From contig NC_070566.1 in the NCBI RefSeq assembly GCF_026914185.1, positions 186,001-250,000 of the forward strand: DNA of 64,000 nucleotides, written 5' to 3'. Position 1 is the stretch's first letter, and each line of letters starts with the position of its first letter. Positions 1 through 11,737 of this stretch are shown piece after piece. The notes under the pieces were generated by a model. The model saw only the letters and a program-made list of their open reading frames with translations. It was not told the origin of the DNA and did no database searches. The DNA comes from Puccinia triticina (lineage: Eukaryota > Basidiomycota > Pucciniomycetes > Pucciniales > Pucciniaceae). A program made the position numbers and the translations under genes.

Positions 1-483
1 GTCAAACGCGTCCAAAGTGTACTACTCAACAGGAAATCCTTCACTTGCAAGCAGCAGCACCGTGGCAACTGCTTGGTTGAGTTTGTCCTAGGGAAGAGTC
101 AACGCTTCGGAGAGACAGAGATTATTTTCCGGTCAAACCAAACACCAAACAAAACCTGGATGGTCATCAATCCGTTTGATGAGCTACGAAGAGATGAGGA
201 TCCTTACGGCAATTACCCGGACCTAAACTGTTGGTTGGTGAAGGCCAAACATGACAGCCCAGTGGTGATAGACAGCAAGCATGTCATTGGGCATGTTGCC
301 ATTATGCAACACGGAGCTGGGACCTTTGGACTGCCTGGTGAAACAATCAGTGCTGTTGGATTAGCTACTGCGGTCAGTTTGTTCAGCTACAACTCAGTCT
401 GTTTTCGTGTGTTTGTTCTGAGGGGCACTCTTTGGTCACGCAATGCGGCAGGGTTGGGAGGGACTAGCGGAGAACTGATTTGA
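1..483 (+). CDS. C-terminal part of an unknown rust-type protein, cut by the window edge
   Basis: The reading frame is open from base 1 to a TGA at 481-483, so the gene starts upstream of the window and only about 160 codons are visible. The product alternates hydrophobic and polar residues in a way that suggests a beta-rich fold (for example WMVINPFDELRRDEDPYGNY followed by DLNCWLVKAKH). It ends with HGAGTFGLPGETISAVGL before a less regular tail. No signal peptide, membrane segment or catalytic motif is visible. I do not recognise the family. The tail after about residue 125 may be read past a lost splice site or stop, because its composition changes. It is followed on the same strand by two other genes of unknown function (829-2507, 3990-6491), but no functional link can be shown. 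Confidence 0.5.
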   Translation, partial: VKRVQSVLLNRKSFTCKQQHRGNCLVEFVLGKSQRFGETEIIFRSNQTPNKTWMVINPFDELRRDEDPYGNYPDLNCWLVKAKHDSPVVIDSKHVIGHVAIMQHGAGTFGLPGETISAVGLATAVSLFSYNSVCFRVFVLRGTLWSRNAAGLGGTSGELI

Positions 484-828
484 GGGATCTCTGAAAGGGT
501 GTGTGCTGTGCCTCGGCCGCCGGCAAGCGTGGGGTGGGGAACAAAGGAGCAACACACATTAAACCAACTCTTGGGGTATACCCACATAATCTATTTCCAA
601 GATCCCTTTATGTTTGAAGTCAGAGGCATCTCAGTCCGAATTGTGTTGGATTTGTAGATTTTTCATCTGTTGTGACTTGGTTGTCTTATCATTTCAACAC
701 CCTATCCCTAGAAACTAGCAGCAATTTTATCCAGCGTCACTCAATAGGAGGATTCTTTGCGCCCCATCCATAACCAGATATTGTACTCCCAAGCTCCCTC
801 ACGTTCCCTCTAGTGAGACCAGACGGTC
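484..828. other. Intergenic stretch, nothing recognised
   Basis: No reading frame with protein-like composition and no repeat was found. It separates the partial gene at the window start from the broken gene at 829. The sequence just before 829 reads gacggtcATGaat, a usable but not strong start context. Confidence 0.5.
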
Positions 829-2507
829 ATGAATAGCAAAAGGGGCCCCCCAGGTGTACCAGCGGTGGACACAGATGATAGTCCACCAATGAGAGATCCG
901 GCAGATGGGTGGATTTCCTTGCTTGTTGATAAGCTCGTTCCCCAATTTCAGGCCAATGGATCACCCGGCGGCGGAGATGGGGCAATGAATACTGACAATC
1001 AAGGCAAGTGACACACGATGCGCACATTGAAAGAAGGATGGTATACTGACAGCCCTCCTGGCTCTGTAGGTGTCCCTCCGGCTGAACAAATGAGCCCTGA
1101 GATCCCCGACGAATCACACCTGGACCCAAAGTTTTTGGTCTCGCAGGCGAGACAAGCCAGACAACAAGCAGACCATGCGGACGGTCAGAGGCGATTGAAC
1201 CAACGCGCCAAAGGGATTGCTGGCAGAGCACTACGACCAGTACTCTAGGAAGATACAAGGCTTTGTCAAATTCTTCCTTGGGAATCCGGAAAAGCCGCAT
1301 GATTATCCCTCCACTCCGACTGAACGTGAGCTCCAGGACCTATACTGGATTGAGAAGAGAAGTGCCATCATCATCACTGAACTCGACCGGGTACGAGCAG
1401 CTCTTGCTGACAAGACGCCTGCCGAGATCGACTACTATGTGTCTATTGCTGAGAAAGAAATTCGCAAAAGTATGCCCCAACCACCGTTCACCCCAGCCGT
1501 TTCAAAGGGCCCTGGGAGATGCTGTAAGCCCGTCAACATCCAAAAAAAGGCTGATGTAGAGAGCACTCTGGCTTTGTCGGGAGTATCACGGGTCACCTTC
1601 CAGTGGGAAACTGTGGGAGATGACAGCTCTGCTTGGAACTTGACAATCACAGAGGTCCTGGCTTTGAAGGCGGTTGGATGGATTTGACGAACGACCCCGG
1701 TTACTGACGAGCAGGCTGGTCAAGCTCCCGCCATCATTCGCTGATGGCTCAAGACCAAATCCCGAGAGATACACGAATTTCAAAAGATGGACGTTGCAAC
1801 TTACGACAAGATGAAGGAAGAGAAAGCCACAAAAGGGCAGTACCAACGATGGCGCAAAAGGGTAGGTTCCATCCTTGTTGATCATTGCACCAAGAGGTAC
1901 TGCCAAATTACTCACCCGCGGTTGATTGACGTGGCAGATCAAGGACAACCAATGCAAAATAATCAACAAAACGCTTGACAAAAACATTCCATTGGCCAGC
2001 ATTGTCAAACAAAAAGACTGCTCCTCTGACATTGAGGATGGTGGGAAAGGCACTGCCCCTGTTTCCATGATACCGGACTGGCGTAGCGACCATCTGACGA
2101 ATGTCCTACACTGCCTCGACAAGATGTTCATTGCGCGCGCCAAGCATCCGAAGACCATTGCCGCCAACCAACTCATTTACACACGTTCCAGATGTGGCTT
2201 CAAACACACCAAGGGCATTGTTGGCGTTCCGCGTGGGTTGCCGCTTGATTGCTACAGCCAGGCTTATTGGAGTCAACTCAGCTCTTATGAGCAAGGTACC
2301 GTCTCAAAGGTCCCTGCCATAAATCTCAAAACTATTGCCGCAAACATGCAGAAACTCTGTCACCGTCACAACGGCAATCACGGATCTAGCAGTGCACCTT
2401 CAGCCACAAATTCCACAACCGGACGAAATTCAGGGCCGAGTGGGTCAAGCGGTCAAGGTGCTTCTTCCGCACCAGTACCAGGGGGGTCAATGGAAGTAGA
2501 TCGTTGA
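829..2507 (+). pseudogene. Broken unknown protein gene with two recognisable introns
   Basis: The start is the ATG at 829. A first exon (829-1003) joins in phase to an exon at 1070 if a GC-AG intron (1004-1069, donor AAG|GCAAGT) is used. One surplus base near 1205-1220 then shifts the frame. Past that point a long frame with charged, helix-prone composition (NPEKPHDYPSTPTERELQDL, then KTPAEIDYYVSIAEKEIRKS) continues to 1861, but it carries TGA stops at 1685-1687 and 1742-1744. A clean GT-AG intron (1862-1937, 76 bp, phase 0) leads to the last exon (1938-2507), which ends in a Ser/Gly-rich tail. The conserved splice phases show this was a real gene; the frameshift and stops suggest it is dead. 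Function unknown. A sequencing error could explain one lesion but hardly all three. Confidence 0.6.
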
Positions 2508-2863
2508 GACACTCTTACCCAGTTGCCTTAAATATTGTGTGTGCTCAACAGTCACAGATGCGTGAAGATTCTGCCACTCCTCGACACCATGTATTTGTAT
2601 TCAAAATTTGTGTCCCCCTTGTGTTCAAGACGGAAATGTTGTTAGCCTGTGAAATTCCATGGCCTGTGATACATGTGGATTGAGGACCTTAACAATACTC
2701 TGTTCCATTCAACCAGATCGCCATCTGGGACATCCGGTGGCAGTCATGATGACTCATAGACGATCCTCCCAAGAGGATTCCGCCTGCCAGCCCTCAAAAA
2801 GTGGGTGCAGATGGCGCTGTCACGGGCAAACCAAGGAGCTGTCTTCAGCGAGGACCATGATTG

Positions 2864-2909
2864 CTGATGTCCACCGTAACGTACGGCTGTATGTTTGGGT
2901 GGACATCAG
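2864..2909. repeat. Palindromic 40-mer family, copy 1 (imperfect)
   Basis: Outer arms CTGATGTCCACC and GGTGGACATCAG are perfect inverted repeats around a core related to TAACGTACGG. The inner core has several mismatches compared with copy 2. Confidence 0.8.
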
Positions 2910-3145
2910 GAAGCCCCGCAATCCGCGCCGCAGCCTACGCGGGGCCCATTGAGAAGGCCTCGCTGCGAGCCGATCCAGAAGCCCGACTCATGGCAGGCAA
3001 GAGTTGATGACTGGAAGGCAGTTGAGGACCGTCCCACACATGTCCTCATGACCACCATTGTACCCACTGTGTTGTGGCCTGAATCAGGTATGCACTGTTG
3101 TGCAATTGGGCTTGCACAGATTTAAAAACTGTGCGAGCACCAGAT

Positions 3146-3185
3146 TTGTCCACCCTAACGTACGGCCGTACGTTAGGGTGGACAA
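3146..3185. repeat. Palindromic 40-mer family, copy 2 (perfect)
   Basis: A perfect 40-bp palindrome. Each half reads TTGTCCACCCTAACGTACGG or its exact complement, with no loop. It would form a cruciform or a hairpin of 20 bp. Confidence 0.9.
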
Positions 3186-3434
3186 CAGCCTGCAGTGTTG
3201 TCACCAGAATCAACATCAATCCTCAGCTTGACTTCACCGCCCCAAGGTATCCCCCAAACGCCTCGTGGCGTGAGATCAATGTAGTGCAGATTCTTGCGCG
3301 GATTGGCCACCTCTCACTCGGCCTCACACTAGCGCTTCTGCGTGGTGTTTGAAATCATCAAGACTTTCACCATATCCAGGCGTGGCAACCCAAGGCAGGT
3401 GAGCCTAGATCCAAAATGCAACCCTGGGGGCCCT

Positions 3435-3476
3435 CATGTCCACCTTAACGTACAGCCGTACGTTGCGGTGGACATG
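3435..3476. repeat. Palindromic 40-mer family, copy 3 (imperfect)
   Basis: Arms CATGTCCACC and GGTGGACATG flank a core containing TTAACGTACAG and CCGTACGTTGC. It shares the TCCACC, TAACGTAC and GGTGGA blocks with the other copies. Confidence 0.8.
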
Positions 3477-3989
3477 CAGGCCCATGGGTTTAGCAATGAC
3501 GGTCACGTCATTACATGAACTACAACCAGATAATCACTCTTCATGTGAATTTCTCCCCTCCGCAGCAGACAATCGAGTATGTACACTTCTACTGCCCATC
3601 ACAACCAATAACATTAGCTGCTCGCCATCAGCATAGTTTTGAGCTCCCAGATTGCTGAAGCACAGAAATCTGGGAGTTTGGACGATTCCATCAGCCACAC
3701 GTCAGCTTTCACATCTTGAAGTGCTCGCCTGAGCAGATTTGGTCATCTGCCAGTGGTCTACCTGAGCGCCAAATGAAGATAGAAGGATGCAACAACGGCG
3801 ATGTTGAAACCGTGAATATGTACAAAGGCCATGTGAACACCCCCTCACAAAGGCCCTATATTTCTCCTGTCACATAAAAACCGACCGATTTCAGCTCTGG
3901 GTCGTTTGTCCCACCCTCCACCCCCAATTGAGAACATCTGATTTCCCAAATCCCCTCATCCCTCCCCTCCACCACTTTCTCGCTGAACC

Positions 3990-6491
3990 ATGGAAACTGA
4001 CAGTAATCCTCCCAGTTCGCCCAAACCTTATGACGAGTCATTGAAATCATTGGCTGGTACCCCACCTCCTAGTAAGAGCAACAAGCAGCCTTATAACAAC
4101 CTTGAACGGAAGCTGACCCAAAAGTTCAGTTCAACAGGAACTCCAGCAGAACCTTTTGCAAGGGCCACTTCCCGCACCATTGTTTGCAGAGTTTGCCTTC
4201 CAGAAATCCTCCTCAGTGCCGCCGGCCTCCTTGCGTCCTACAGAAGCCGTCCTTCCTACTGAAATACAAGAAATCAGCGCAGAGGAGTTTGGACGTTTGA
4301 TTGAAGCTGCCTACCAATCAGCGGGAGAGATCCTGGCTCTCAAACTTCCTCGTAGTTGCAAAGTTGTGGCCAAAGAGCTAGCGTTGTCGCTCACCAAGAG
4401 CAAACGAAGTAAGCATCTTCAGTGAACCCATCCAGAATCCACAGAATAACACGCTTCTTGCACAACTGACGCAGTAGCCATTCTGAGCAGAGTGGGAAGA
4501 ATCCGGGGCTCTGCCAGACAAGGAGGACATCAAAATCTCTCCCTCATCCAACATTGTCGCTTCAACATCCAAGCAGGTCACACTACCCCGCAAAAGTTAC
4601 AGACGCAAACGATCTGACAAAGGCAAAGGCCTTAAGCCCGTGGATCTCCTTGTCAAGTCAAAATCCAACACCAACATTGATGCAGATCAGAGCCAGCCTC
4701 CTGCCGCAGGAACAACTCTAGGCAGTATGGCGATTCAAGCGCCAAGTGACGCTTCACCTTCAACTGCTAACGCAGCAACAAGGCCACTGGCACACAACGC
4801 CACCACCACCGGACCAACGGAAGGCTGGGGTTCACCTCTTGTTGATCCGTCACCTGCACGCTGGCCCAACGTTGACGAGTCCGGTCCATCCGACATGGCG
4901 CCGCAGCCAAATTTGCCAGACAAAGAGCTTGCACTGCAACCACACGACTCCTCTAGTTCGAACCTTGCTCCGATACCTGAAGAAGACAAACCAGCCGGAC
5001 CCAATCCCACCCCTCTCTTCACTCCGGATGATTCCGACGGCACTGCTCCTGGCACAGCTCCCAGTCAAGCAACATCGGGAACAGCTCACTCCAACCCCTC
5101 TGGGACACAGGAGGCTAATCACTGCCCAGGCCGTCTTTTGCTGACAATTATCAAATCAGACAATATACGACGGCAAGTGGTCAGCATCAACCAACATGTC
5201 GACGGAACCAAACCAAACTGGGAAAAATACCAGACAACTTGGAACTCTCTGTTGTCCCTTCTTTGCAACTGTGCAAGGGCCGCCAACAATGCACCTCCGG
5301 AGCCTCCAACATACAATTTCCAAAGAACATTGTGTTCCTATGCATCCTGGATGCAGACTGTCAGCTCCCACGGTGAGATGCCATTTCTCTCCATCTCCAT
5401 CCATCCCTCCGGCAGTGTGAAAGCACTGAGACCAATTATCTTTCCCTTCAGCCAACCAATTCCTATCCTACTCTACCAACAAGCAATGGTATTGCCCCGA
5501 TTCTCTCGATTTTCCGCTTCTTACCAGCTTTGCAAACAAGGAAAAAATGCTAGCACCGGGACAGTTCATCGACCCCATCAATAAGACCCAACATCCCGAG
5601 TCTACCATTGTTTGTTTCTTGTATCGGTTGTTTCACCCTCCTCAACATGCGCGCACCGAGTGGGTGAGGTTGGTTGCTGCCTCTGTAGAGCTAATGGCCA
5701 ACAACATTTTCAAGCCAAGCCAAGTCAACTCCAGTTGTGAAACCAATCACATCACTCGCGGGGTTGAAGCTCTCTCTTATCTTGATGCCATCAAAAATTC
5801 GTCATCAAGCTTTGATCTGCCGCAAGAACGTCAGGACTCTTCCTCCCAACCCACTGAGCGTTTGCACTTGGTAGATGTTCTACACAAATTCTGCAAGATC
5901 ATTCTTGATGTCTTGATGGCATATATAATCTTCCAAACACATTCTCTGAGCGACGCACCTTTAACTCAGGCCAAAAAGAAGAGAATCACCCGTGCCAATC
6001 AAATCCCCTCACCCACATCAACACACATCATCTCCAATGTTGAGAAAAACTCATCAGAATTGTCCAAGATTTCAGAAGATTCTGCTCAAAGTCTCCAACA
6101 ATACCAACAAAAGCAAAACTTTCAGCTCCTTGTTTACTTTGTCCTCGGTGGGGTTCGCGGGCTTTTCATCACCTCGAGGGACCATCGAACCGCAGGAGTT
6201 TCAGGATGCATGTCTATGATCCAAGCAATGTCCATTATTAAACAGCACTCCACCACACCGCACGCTCCAGACAAGCCGATATGGAAGAACCTCTCAGCAT
6301 ACCTTGTTCGGATCTTCACCCCTGCCTTTCAGTCATCTGGGAGTATCTGCCCACTGGCCAGCATGCAAGTCCCAATCAAGATGGAGCTGGCTCACTCCAT
6401 CACGAATGACTTTCTGAACCAGTGGAGGACCTGGAACCCAAGCTCCCCATTCCTTCTCCCGTACACATCTCGCGAAATTACACCACCATGA
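3990..6491 (+). CDS. Unknown rust-type protein, three exons, one possible frameshift
   Basis: The start ATG at 3990 lies in a good context (accATGG). Exons 3990-4408, 4491-5372 and 5452-6491 join in phase through GT-AG introns of 82 and 79 bp, giving roughly 780 residues. The N-terminal third is Ser/Pro/Thr-rich with a basic patch (SYRRKRSDKGKG) and then an acidic, low-complexity region with PDDSDGTAPG-type runs. The C-terminal half is folded in character (NQFLSYSTNKQWYCPDSLDF, LVYFVLGGVRGLFITSRDH). Within exon 1 the frame must shift by one surplus base between about 4117 and 4260: the earlier frame gives METDSNPPSSPKPY and the later one EIQEISAEEFGRLIEAAYQS. So the gene is either recently broken or contains an assembly error. 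I do not recognise the family; no enzyme motif, signal peptide or membrane span is evident. Confidence 0.6.
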
Positions 6492-7339
6492 ATGACTGTT
6501 ATTTCCTTCCAAGTTGTTGTATATTCAAGTGCAAATCAAATTAAGATTTCTCAGTATTTTTCAAGTAGACTGTAGCTTTGGTGAACCAAACCCATGTGGT
6601 TCCTATGCACTCCATGCTACCTCGATGTTGCCCCACCTGGGACTCTAACTTGTTGATTGCCTCATGCACACTGGCCCAGGAGAATCAATCCACTATGTAT
6701 TGTTCCTGTGGGTCAAACAGGACTGATTCCGTGTATCTGCCCTAGTAGTGGTGTTGTGAGGATGAAAAAATTCTGTGCAATGTCTCATCAAGAATGGGTA
6801 CTAGTGATGTGGTAAAATTCCTGGCTTTCGGGGGCCGCTGAGACTAATCATTCACACAACCGGCATCTCAATACACGCAATAGGTTGGTAGAGAAGAAGC
6901 TACATCATTTAATTAAAAAAGAGACACAAAGGCACCGGCGGAATGATGAAATGTGGGGCTGTGAAGCGTTAGAAATTCTTCTGATGAGCTCTCTTGCGCG
7001 GCTTTTGTCTGATCTTTGCAGGTGCCTTCCAATCTTTGACTTGGAGATTAAAGCGGGTTTTTGGACTGTGCCTCAGGGTGTATCTGGTTCTCTCGAATTG
7101 TTGGAGTATGGACGCATGCTCAACCTGTAAGATACTCAAGTCAGAAACATCATGCAGAGCATGTAAAATCACTGCGGAGACTCAGCTTACACCCAAGGCA
7201 AGCATTGTACTGCCAGAACGTGACGCTTTGGCTGCCACACCTCCGAACCTCACGCCATCCCCACGTCGAAGCAACTGAAAACACTCCTGAGCTTGTCCAT
7301 GGGTTGCTGAAAGCTTTATGTGACCAAGGTTAGACTTCA
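6492..7339. other. Intergenic stretch, nothing recognised
   Basis: Short open frames occur, but their composition does not look selected and no repeat family was noticed. Confidence 0.4.
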
Positions 7340-8165
7340 TCACAAAATGTCAGTACTCGACAAAATCAACTCAGTACACATGTCGTTGACGGGGGACAGG
7401 AAGATACTGACTAAGTTCATTTCCTGATCCACAACTTCAATCCACCTCACGCAACCAACCGCGACATTCATGTGGACCTTAATGGCGTAGACTGTCCCAA
7501 ACGCATGGGTATTCTTGAATTTGTGAGCAAGGGGAAAGTAGCCTCGGTGGACTTGCCAAGATGAGCGCTCTACAAGAATTACAGGGTGACTAGGATCAGG
7601 GTAAACAACAAGTTGGCCGGAAAAGAAGACTTGGGTGCACATGTCGTAGAGTATTTGAGGAATCGTTGACGCTGAAGACTTTAGGAAAACTTCGTACTCT
7701 TGGTAGGCCAACAATGGTTTATCTGGAGGGATCTGAAAGGAAGTGATACAAGTTATAATGTGGATTGCATCTCCTACTAGTTGGATGTTTCTTGGATTGG
7801 TATTAGAAAGATGAATGTTACCAGCAACCTCAATCATTTTTTCGAAATGAGCGGACACTAATTTCAGAATGGCTCTACCTCTCCTTGTCAAGCTTAAAAG
7901 GAAGCAGTTGAAAACAGATACCTAGAACGAGTTCCCCCACAAGACAACACAGACCCATGGGAGTTGTTGGTGCCAGTGGGGCCTTTGATTGTCCATGGGC
8001 ATCAAAGGGAAATGCACTTTTGAGGGGGTCTGTATAACTCAGAACTGTGTTTGCTTTTATTGAATGTGGTTGGATAAGTGCAGGAGTCCAGTCGTCTCCA
8101 CTTCCCTTTGAGTCAGGGTGTACCAATACTGTCCAAATACTTGCCTTCACCATGGATTTACCCAC
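7340..8165 (-). pseudogene. Possible unknown gene in two overlapping frames
   Basis: Two minus-strand open frames follow each other. The first (8165-7875) encodes about 96 residues beginning MGKSMVKASIWTVLVHPDS. The second is open from about 7920 to 7340 and has folded-protein composition (SFQIPPDKPLLAYQEYEVFL, then HPVILVERSSWQVHRGYF). They overlap in different frames, and I could not find a splice pair that joins them in phase, so a frameshift is likelier than an intron. No family is recognised. It may be another decayed rust-specific gene or part of an unrecognised transposon. Confidence 0.35.
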
Positions 8166-9043
8166 TATTGACCCGGATTTGTGCGGGATTTGGATTGCCG
8201 TGAATCTCTACTCTCCCCCTTGCCTTTCAAATTTCAACTCTTTGCTTGAACAAGTCGGACATCAGTTTTCAGCATGCAGGTGTAGTTTGGGCGAATGATG
8301 TCAGGTCTGGTTTGATGAGGCATGTCCACCTTAACGTACGGCCGTTCATTAGGGTGGACATCCCCAGATGTGACTTAATGTGCCTATCTCCTGTGTCTGG
8401 CTTCCTTTGTCATACATGTTCTGATGGAATGCCGCAAAATTTGTGAAGGCATTCATTTCTTCCATAATCTGCCAGGGAACTTCCAACGGGCAATTCAGTG
8501 CCGTTCATCACTATGTGCTCAGAACAGCACGGTTCTACACTGTCATCTTTTCATTCCCTTCCACCTTTAACCACATCAACAAATTGCCATCTTTCAACCT
8601 CTGAACTTGCACTCTACAAAAGGAACTTGTTTTCCTGGAGCACAAGATACCAAAAGTATGATGTCAGGTGGCAGAAAGGAAAATCTGCCGTGCAACACAA
8701 AGCCCAGGTTGACAGAAAACAAAGCCCAGGATGATGGCCTATGTGCTCATTTCCTGAGGGGCATATTGGATCAATAGCTGAGTGAGCATCCCCCTGCCTC
8801 CTGCACACCTCACATCCCTGTCGTGACTGTTTTCATCATTCTGAAGCGCCACAATTACAAAAAAGTTCAATCACCCTTTTTGGGACTTCTTTGACTGTTT
8901 ATTAACTGAATAAGCAGAGTAGGGGTCCAGTAGCACGCTATGAAAATTTCTAGCTGGGACCACACACTGCCCCATGACATTCAGTAGACCATCATGGAAC
9001 AGGAGTCTGCCATACCTTCAGCCGTGAATTAAATTCTCACCCC
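8166..9043. other. Gene-free stretch with one palindromic element
   Basis: Nothing protein-coding was recognised. It contains copy 4 of the palindromic 40-mer family and ends at the 5-bp target site (ACCCC, 9039-9043) of the LTR element that follows. Confidence 0.5.
8322..8361. repeat. Palindromic 40-mer family, copy 4
   Basis: Arms ATGTCCACC and GGTGGACAT flank TTAACGTACGG and CCGTTCATTAG. One half matches copies 2 and 3; the other half has diverged. Confidence 0.8.
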
Positions 9044-9364
9044 TGTAAAGTCCCCTATCCTAGGGGGCTTCACACAAAGGGCCAGAGGATTATGTAACCC
9101 CTGCGCAGACAGATACATGTGCTCGAACCCCATCTTCCCTAGTCCGGCAGATAATCTGTTCTCTCCCGGCTAGGTAAGCCTTCTTCTCATTTCCCTTCTC
9201 TTTCTCTCTCTGGTTGTACTTACGGAGAGAATCTGTTCTCTCCCGGCTAGCCCATCTGCAATTCAGCCCACCGTTTGGAACTAGAAAGTTCCTCAGGCTC
9301 CGGCCTCGTCCCCTCGCCCCCGCTTTCCACGTCGTTTCCAGTGAGGGTCCATCGGACCCTTACA
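9044..9364 (+). repeat. 5' LTR of the 9-12 kb element
   Basis: 321 bp, TG...CA ends with short inverted TGTAA/TTACA termini. It contains an internal direct repeat, since CTGTTCTCTCCCGGCTAG occurs twice (around 9156 and 9232). Confidence 0.9.
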
Positions 9365-9803
9365 CTTTTTTTTTCTCATTCCAAACGCACTTCAAGCCAT
9401 TTTTTTGCCAAGATCGATATTGGTCTCAGAATCCACTCGGGATTTCTCTCACTTTCGTCTCAAAATTTCGTGTTTAGAGTCCACTCAGGACTACAACCAC
9501 CATCGTCGTCGACCCCAATTTCTACTCTCCATACGCCTTCAGAAGTCCAGTCGGGACTTATCTCGCTCTCAGAAGTCCAGTCGGGACCCTTTTTATCTCG
9601 TTCAGCTCGCTCTTGCCCTCAGTACGGACCTCGTTTCAGGAGCCCAATCGGGGCCTTCCATTTTGTCAGTTGCAATTTCGTGGGGCCCACTTACGACCCT
9701 CATCGTCGCCTCCCCTGCTGCATCGTCTTCAGAGTCCCCAACCGGACTATAAATCACACCCCCTTCCTCCTTCTCGCTCGCCTATTGAGGCTATCCTCCA
9801 ACG

Positions 9804-10440
9804 TTGCTTGACCCTTGCTTCCCGCTCAAGGCAACCCATATCATCCTCTCATTGGTGATGACGACCCCAACAAAACAAACTTCTGTGCCAATACAATTGC
9901 CTCGGTCGCGCCAGGCATTATTTGCCCACTTGGCCATTGAATTTGTTGGTCCACTTCGGCCAATCAATGGTTTTGACATGATTCTCACCTGCATCTGCCG
10001 GCTTTCGGGGCTCACCCGCCTCATCCCTGTCCGACAATCTGACACGGCCGAGGAAACGGCAAATCACCTCTCTGGCAACTTATTGACTTTATTTGGAGCC
10101 CCAGATACAATCCAGGTTGACCGCGATGACCACTGGACTTGCCTGTTCTCAAACACACTCGTGAAGAAGCTCGGCGTACGGATCCGTAGGATATCATGCC
10201 CCTGTTTGCCGAAGGCCGACCAAATGAAAGTTAAATCAAGAACGGTTCCAGGCATCCTGTACAACTTCACATCCAGGCGCCAAAGTGCATGGCTATCTTT
10301 ACTCCCGACCGTGGAACTCGTCTTCAACTCGTCAACCAAGCCCGCCACGAGGCTCAGCCCCTTCGAGGCGGCTTTTGGAAGAAAACTTACACCCTCCTTC
10401 TCCAGGCAGAGCACTGCCACTAGCGACCTCCCAACATCAA
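9804..10440 (+). pseudogene. Degenerate Ty3-type integrase core
   Basis: The translation contains the integrase core landmarks in order. These are an RNase-H-fold start (LAIEFVGPLRPINGFDMILT), the second acidic motif (DTIQVDRDD), the block that normally carries the catalytic glutamate, and the FNSSTKPATRLSPFEAAFGR motif near the core end. At the glutamate block the sequence reads LPKADQMKVKSRT where active enzymes have an HPQTDGQTE-like motif, so the third catalytic residue appears lost. The zinc-binding N-terminus and the C-terminal domain are missing. The frame stays open to 11867, but beyond about 10440 it is low-complexity Ser/Pro/Thr sequence that runs into the 3' LTR, so it is not a real continuation. 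Confidence 0.7.
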
Positions 10441-11737
10441 CACCGGTCCCTCCTACTGCCCCAGAGGCGTTAGGAAATAAATCCAAGTGGACTAAATCCA
10501 TCACATCCCAACCAAAGCAGTCCACTCAGCCTCGATCCGCCAGAACTCTTGACCTCGACCCCAACTCGACCTCCTTCCCTTCCAACCAAACCGTTACTGA
10601 CCACAAGGATCGTATAGTCCGACTGGAAAGAACCTTGCGTGACCTAGTAGCAAAGACGGAGCATGCAAGACCTTTCTCCGACCCCTCCGAGTCCTTGCTT
10701 TCGAAGTCCCCCACACCACCTCCTTCTTTTCCATCCTTGCTGCCATTGCCGCCCTTTGGGTCGTTCCGATATTCACTTCAACGGGGCCTTGAGCCCCTGA
10801 TACCCAGGAATACAGCGAGGTCTCTCGCGGCTAGTTGGAGAAAGACACAACCACACTCGCCCGCTACCGCGCCTGCACCCAGAAACACCCGCTGCCAAAC
10901 ACCAGCACCCCGTCGGGCGAGCTCATCCCGCCCTTTGCCCGCCACATCCAGACCTTCTTTGCTGTTGCCGCCGCCGCCCGTCCCGTCCCTTCGTCGGACG
11001 CCTTCCTGCTCATCTTCCTCCGCCACCTGCCTACCCTGTCCGCCACCTACCGCTTCCTGCAACAGCCTGTTGCCCAGCTCGCCGTTGTCGCCACCAGCCG
11101 TCCCGACAGCGGGACGCTCTCCCGCCAGCTCCACCCCCACCCCGCCATCCGAGCATCCCCATCCCTACACACAAACCACCGAATTTTTGCCCGACCACAG
11201 CCTCTCCTCCGCCTCATCGCCAGCTCTCTCCTCCCCACACATCTCGCACCCTTCGCCGACTGCTTCTGCGGTCCCCAACGCAAAGATGAAGCTGCACTTG
11301 ACCACCACATCCTCTACCTCTTGCTCCAGTCCCCAGCCCAGCCCTCCGGCATCCCTGACATCATCATCATCTATCTGCTCTCTTGACTTGCCGATCCACA
11401 TTCCAGCCATTCACTACTCCTTATCCTCATTCTCCCCTGTGCATTCCGCTACATCCACCATATTACCAGTGTCTTTACTCCTATCTACCCCATCTAACCC
11501 AGCGACCGAATCAACTTTCTGCTCAGTACCAACTTCCCCCTTATCAACCTGCCCTTTGACCACCTGCCGACTGTCCAGAAAAAAAAACTTGTGGCAGACA
11601 ATACTTCTTACTGTCATTCTCCAAGACCTGATCCGCCACCACATACTACAATTAAATCTTGGCTCCGTTCCTTTTTTTTCCTTCTCTGTAAATTCTCCCT
11701 CCCTAAGGTCGTCAAATTTCTTTATAGGGGGGAAGAC

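Larger units (their letters stand above)
2508..3989. other. Gene-free stretch holding three short palindromic elements
   Basis: No reading frame here has convincing protein character. The notable content is three copies of a roughly 40-bp palindrome, listed separately. The final part (3850-3989) is the likely promoter and leader of the next gene, with a TATA-like ccctatattt at 3854-3863 and a pyrimidine-rich leader before the ATG at 3990. Confidence 0.5.
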
